Shown: piece by piece, positions 60,877 to 64,000 of the stretch
Layout: every line of letters begins with the position of its first letter
How positions within the stretch are numbered: position 1 is the first letter of the stretch
From: UBA4592 sp002365735
GTDB taxonomy: Bacteria > Actinomycetota > Actinomycetes > S36-B12
NCBI GenBank assembly: GCA_937875815.1
Contig: CALFHU010000097.1
Coordinates: forward strand, 1-64,000
Reading direction: 5' to 3'
Length of the DNA stretch: 64,000 nt
Position numbers and translations under genes: made by a program
The notes under the pieces: generated by a model
What the model was told of the DNA's origin: nothing
Database searches by the model: none
The model's input: the letters and a program-made list of their open reading frames with translations, nothing else

Positions 60877-61980
60877 GTGAAGGAACCATTGCCGATCGGT
60901 GAAGAGCCTGTCCTTTCACCGGACAAATGGGGAACTCGCACCATCGCTCTCCTCGTGAGCGTAGCCGTCACACTGATTCTCTTAGGAATCGCTTTTTTCT
61001 TGCCCGTCCCGTTTATTAAACTTGCGCCAGGCCCGACCTTCAATGTGATTGGTGAGGTTGACGGCAGTCCGGTCATCCAAATCTCCGGCACCGAAACCTT
61101 CCCGACCACCGGAGATTTGGACATGACCACGGTTCGGGAATCAGGGGGCCCCCGCGGCGGCCTGACTTTCGTGGACGCCATTGGTTCCTGGTTTAATGCC
61201 GCTGATGCCCTGGTTCCGCGTGAGATGGTGTATCCCGATGACGTGAGCGGCGAGGATGTTAAGGCAAGAAATGCAGCGCTATTTAGTACATCCGAATCAA
61301 ACTCGGTCGCCGCGGCGCTTAACTATTTAGACTTACCGGTTCAGACCAGAATCGTTGCAACCGCGGTGATTGTGGGTGCTCCAGCCGACGAAGTATTTCT
61401 TCCACGAGATGAAATTCTGTCAATAAACGCAATGGAAGTGACTTCCCCGAGCGATGTTGTCGAGGCGGTACAAGGCTCGCCGGTGGGAACCGAATTTACG
61501 ATCAAGATTCGCAGAATGTCCGAAGATAAAACGGTGACCGTGATTTCTGGCGAGAACCCAGACGCACCGGATAAGCCCTACCTCGGGATTTCTGTGGGCA
61601 AACTCTATTCGGCCGAATTCGATATCAATTTCACGCTCAGCGACGTGGGCGGGCCTAGTGCTGGCCTGATGTTTGCCACTGGAATCGTCGACAAACTTAC
61701 TCCTGCTGATTTAACCGGTGGCAATCACATCGCTGGCACAGGCACCATCACCCCTGAGGGTGAAGTTGGGCCGATCGGTGGGATTCGCCAGAAGCTCGCC
61801 GGTGCTCGTTCTGCTGGGGCAGAGCTATTCCTGATGCCCGAGCAGCACTGCGCGGAGGCCCAGGGACATGTTCCCGATGGACTCACGGTCACGCCGGTGA
61901 CCTCACTTACAGATGCTCTTACGGAGTTGGGTCATTGGGTGGCTGGAATTGCGGTTACTTCATGCCCCGTAACGCCGTAG
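60877..61980 (+). CDS. PDZ domain-containing Lon-like membrane protease (YlbL type)
   Basis: A protein of 367 residues, syntenic with Rv3194c. It has one N-terminal membrane segment (about 27-48), an extracytoplasmic region, a PDZ domain (about 160-230; VIVGAPADEVFLPRDEILSINAMEV) and a Lon-type S16 protease domain with the catalytic Ser in VGGPSAGLMFATGI near residue 267 and Lys in IGGIRQKLAGARSAGAELFL near 307. It probably degrades or controls substrates at the outer face of the membrane; B. subtilis YlbL is its relative. The UPF0182 gene follows. Confidence 0.92.
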   Translation: MKEPLPIGEEPVLSPDKWGTRTIALLVSVAVTLILLGIAFFLPVPFIKLAPGPTFNVIGEVDGSPVIQISGTETFPTTGDLDMTTVRESGGPRGGLTFVDAIGSWFNAADALVPREMVYPDDVSGEDVKARNAALFSTSESNSVAAALNYLDLPVQTRIVATAVIVGAPADEVFLPRDEILSINAMEVTSPSDVVEAVQGSPVGTEFTIKIRRMSEDKTVTVISGENPDAPDKPYLGISVGKLYSAEFDINFTLSDVGGPSAGLMFATGIVDKLTPADLTGGNHIAGTGTITPEGEVGPIGGIRQKLAGARSAGAELFLMPEQHCAEAQGHVPDGLTVTPVTSLTDALTELGHWVAGIAVTSCPVTP

Positions 61981-62002
61981 TGCGCTTGTTTTAGGCGTAA
62001 CG

Positions 62003-62008
62003 TAGGTT
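62003..62008 (+). promoter_or_regulatory. -10 hexamer, probably leaderless promoter of the UPF0182 gene
   Basis: TAGGTT ends 7 nt before the GTG at 62015. Confidence 0.45.
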
Positions 62009-62014
62009 TAGAGG

Positions 62015-64000
62015 GTGAGCACCGTAAATTCGATGAGCCCTGACCTTGAACCCAAGCGCCGCGGGGGAGTGTTACTTCCCACGTTACTGATCCTGGTGGG
62101 CGTAGTAGTTGCCTTCGTAATCTTTACCGGGTTCTACACCGAGTTCATGTGGTTTGACGCAGTTGATAAGACCCAGGTTTTCACAATCTCCTTAGTCACC
62201 CGCGCAATCATGTTTGCAATCATGTTTGCAATCATGTTCGTGGTGTCGTCACTTGCACTGTTCATCGCATTTCGTACTCGGCCTTCTTATGTTGGAGCTA
62301 CACCAGAACAAGCAAGCCTTGAGCGCTATCGGGTTGCAATTGAGCCTTACCGCAAGTGGATTGCACTGGCGATCGTCTTCGTGCTCTCGTTCTTTGCGGG
62401 CCTAGCTGGCTCAGGTGAATATGGAACTTATTTGCTGTGGCAGAACTCAACCCCTTTCGGACAGGTGGATCCGCAATTCGCTTTGGATCTGTCTTTTTAT
62501 ACATTTGAGTTACCGTTCTTTCGTTTTATTTTGGGCTACGCTTTTGCTCTTGTCATTCTGTCCCTCATGATCGTGACTGCGGTCCAGTACCTGTATGGCG
62601 GTTTGCGACTTCAACCCAAAGGGGAGCGGGCAACCCGGGCAGCGCAAGCACAGCTTTCGGCGCTATTGGCAGTTTTCCTCCTGCTTAAGGCAGTGGCTTA
62701 CTACCTGGACCGCTTTGGATTAGTCACCAAGAGTGAAGAGCTCGTGAGCGGTTTCACCGGACTGAAATACACAGATGTCTTCGCGGTGCTGCCGGCATTG
62801 AATATTTTGATTTTCGTCGCGGTTTTGGTGGCGGCCTTGTTCATCTTCAATATTTTCCGTAGGCATTGGATGATTCCGACAATTGGTTTAGGCCTGTTGA
62901 TTTTCACTTCGGTTGTCATTGGCGGCATCTACCCCTTGATCGTGCAGCAATTCCAGGTGAGTCCGAGTGAATTGGTTCGCGAGGAACCGTACATTCAACG
63001 CAATATTGAGGCTACTCGGGACGCTTATCGGATCGCGGACGCCGAAATTGAGGATTACGCAGGATCAGTGTCACCTCCGACAAGGGAAACCCTCAATGCG
63101 AGTGCGGGAACGTTGAGCAATATTCGACTCCTTGACCCTGCTGTGGTTTCACCGACTTACAACCAGCTGCAGCAAATTCGTGGCTATTACTCCTTTAACG
63201 ACACCCTTGATGTCGATCGCTACGATCTGCCGGAAGGTCGCCGAGGTGCAGTGGTCGCTCTTCGAGAAATCAATCTTGCGGGAATCCCGGATGGGCAGCG
63301 CAATTGGACCAATGATCGGGCCGTGTACACACACGGTTATGGCTTTGTCAGCGCATACGACAACACCGGGTTGACTAATGGCACGCCTGATTTTTTTGCA
63401 TATGACATTCCGCCCGTGGGAGAACTCGAAGTAACCCAGCCCCGGGTGTATTTCGGTGAGTTGAGCCCGCAGTATTCAATTGTGGGCGCTCCCGAGGGAA
63501 CACCAGCGATCGAATTGGACTACCCAGATGACGCAAACCCCACGGGCCAGGCGACGAACACCTACGATGGCGCCGGCGGGGTCCCGATGGGTTCGCTCTT
63601 TGGAAAACTGCTTTTTGCAACCAAATTCCAAGACTCAAATATTTTGCTGTCGGATTTGGTAAACGAGGATTCACAAATCATGTGGGATCGCACGCCGCTC
63701 ACTCGCGTTGAAAAGGTAGCCCCGTGGTTGACCCTGGACCAAGATCCGTATCCCGTGGTGGCCGATGGCCGGATTCAGTGGGTCGTGGACGGTTACACGT
63801 TGTCTAATGAATACCCATATTCATCTCGAGTGTCGCTCTCTGATGCAACAAGTGACTCAATTAGTAATCGGGCTGGGCAATCAGGATTACTTCCACGTGA
63901 TCAGATCAACTACATGCGCAACTCAGTTAAAGCCGTCGTTGACGCCTATGAAGGAACTGTCAAATTGTATGCCTGGGATGAATCAGACCCAGTGCTGCAA
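62015..64000 (+). CDS. UPF0182 family membrane protein, 3' end outside window
   Basis: A frame of 662 codons open to the right edge; the family usually has about 900-1,000 residues, so roughly the last third is missing. The N-terminus has several membrane segments (LLPTLLILVGVVVAFVIFTGF, FYTEFMWFDAVD at about 37-48, and more up to about 310), followed by a large extracytoplasmic domain with QFQVSPSELVREEPYIQRNIEATRDAY near residue 315, INLAGIPDGQRNWTNDRAVYTHGYG near 420 and YFGELSPQYSIVG near 480. It is the syntenic homologue of Rv3193c. Function unknown. Confidence 0.92.
   Translation, partial: MSTVNSMSPDLEPKRRGGVLLPTLLILVGVVVAFVIFTGFYTEFMWFDAVDKTQVFTISLVTRAIMFAIMFAIMFVVSSLALFIAFRTRPSYVGATPEQASLERYRVAIEPYRKWIALAIVFVLSFFAGLAGSGEYGTYLLWQNSTPFGQVDPQFALDLSFYTFELPFFRFILGYAFALVILSLMIVTAVQYLYGGLRLQPKGERATRAAQAQLSALLAVFLLLKAVAYYLDRFGLVTKSEELVSGFTGLKYTDVFAVLPALNILIFVAVLVAALFIFNIFRRHWMIPTIGLGLLIFTSVVIGGIYPLIVQQFQVSPSELVREEPYIQRNIEATRDAYRIADAEIEDYAGSVSPPTRETLNASAGTLSNIRLLDPAVVSPTYNQLQQIRGYYSFNDTLDVDRYDLPEGRRGAVVALREINLAGIPDGQRNWTNDRAVYTHGYGFVSAYDNTGLTNGTPDFFAYDIPPVGELEVTQPRVYFGELSPQYSIVGAPEGTPAIELDYPDDANPTGQATNTYDGAGGVPMGSLFGKLLFATKFQDSNILLSDLVNEDSQIMWDRTPLTRVEKVAPWLTLDQDPYPVVADGRIQWVVDGYTLSNEYPYSSRVSLSDATSDSISNRAGQSGLLPRDQINYMRNSVKAVVDAYEGTVKLYAWDESDPVLQ
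62204..62238 (+). repeat. 12-bp tandem repeat in the UPF0182 gene
   Basis: GCAATCATGTTT occurs twice, with a third nearly complete copy, encoding repeated A-I-M-F units within a membrane segment. It stays in frame. Confidence 0.85.

Noticed and set aside
1..64000. tRNA, rRNA, transposase or prophage genes
   Set aside because: No tRNA cloverleaf ends, rRNA segments, transposase or integrase motifs were recognised by eye on either strand.

Overview
The window is a gene-dense piece of chromosome from an actinobacterium of the class Actinomycetia. The evidence is MtrA-MtrB-LpqB, a WhiB regulator, F420 biosynthesis genes (fbiA/fbiB), mycoredoxin, the AdnAB helicase-nuclease, UvrD2 with HRDC, the 180-kDa NAD-glutamate dehydrogenase and many actinobacteria-only families (DUF3499, DUF5719, TIGR03089, Rv3235, DUF2505, DUF2342, UPF0182). 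Composition is moderate (mid-50s % GC by eye), lower than Streptomyces or Mycobacterium. Genes are tightly packed with many touching or overlapping ends, which suggests a compact genome. I cannot place it to genus. No tRNA, rRNA, CRISPR array, transposase or integrase was seen.

Layout. 1-2.6 kb: 3' part of a PGRP amidase/SpoIID cell-wall protein. 2.6-7.3 kb: TIGR03089, a sugar-1-phosphate nucleotidyltransferase, fbiB-fbiA and whiB2. 7.3-17.9 kb: a mannose and cell-envelope block (GT2 membrane glycosyltransferase, DUF5719, DUF3499, manB with a fused Trm112-like domain, manA, a CDF transporter), then sahH and a strong terminator. 18-26.4 kb: mtrA-mtrB-lpqB, comF on the other strand, secA and an Rv3235-family gene. 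This order matches M. tuberculosis Rv3268-Rv3235, except that the hibernation factor and the SIS-domain isomerase are absent at their usual places.

26.4-32 kb is the least ordinary part. A 90-bp sequence occurs twice, 1,637 bp apart, in direct orientation, each copy carrying a perfect DnaA box. The copies bracket a small membrane-protein gene, a secreted DUF4397 gene and the remnant of a DUF1566-like gene. Beyond it lie an HTH gene, a CpaB-like SAF protein, a CpaE-like ATPase without P-loop lysines, and an L,D-transpeptidase whose 3' end overlaps the CpaE-like gene by 108 bp. 32-35 kb: WS/DGAT-like acyltransferase, patatin lipase, DUF2505. 35-41 kb: NAD-glutamate dehydrogenase and MoeZ-like E1-rhodanese.

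41-64 kb follows the order of M. tuberculosis Rv3206c-Rv3193c: LPG-flippase-like protein, adnA-adnB, acyltransferase-3, nudC, mycoredoxin, uvrD2, ABC1 kinase, a ThiF/TOMM-like orphan, M20 peptidase, a DUF5679 zinc ribbon, DUF2342 metalloprotease, NUDIX, a PDZ-Lon-like protease and a UPF0182 gene running off the right edge. DNA-end processing (AdnAB, UvrD2), NAD/redox care (NudC, Mrx) and envelope functions dominate.

A general property emerges: about eighteen genes have a -10-like hexamer (TANNNT or nANNNT) ending 6-7 nt before the start codon and no Shine-Dalgarno sequence. They are probably leaderless, and I used this to choose several start codons.
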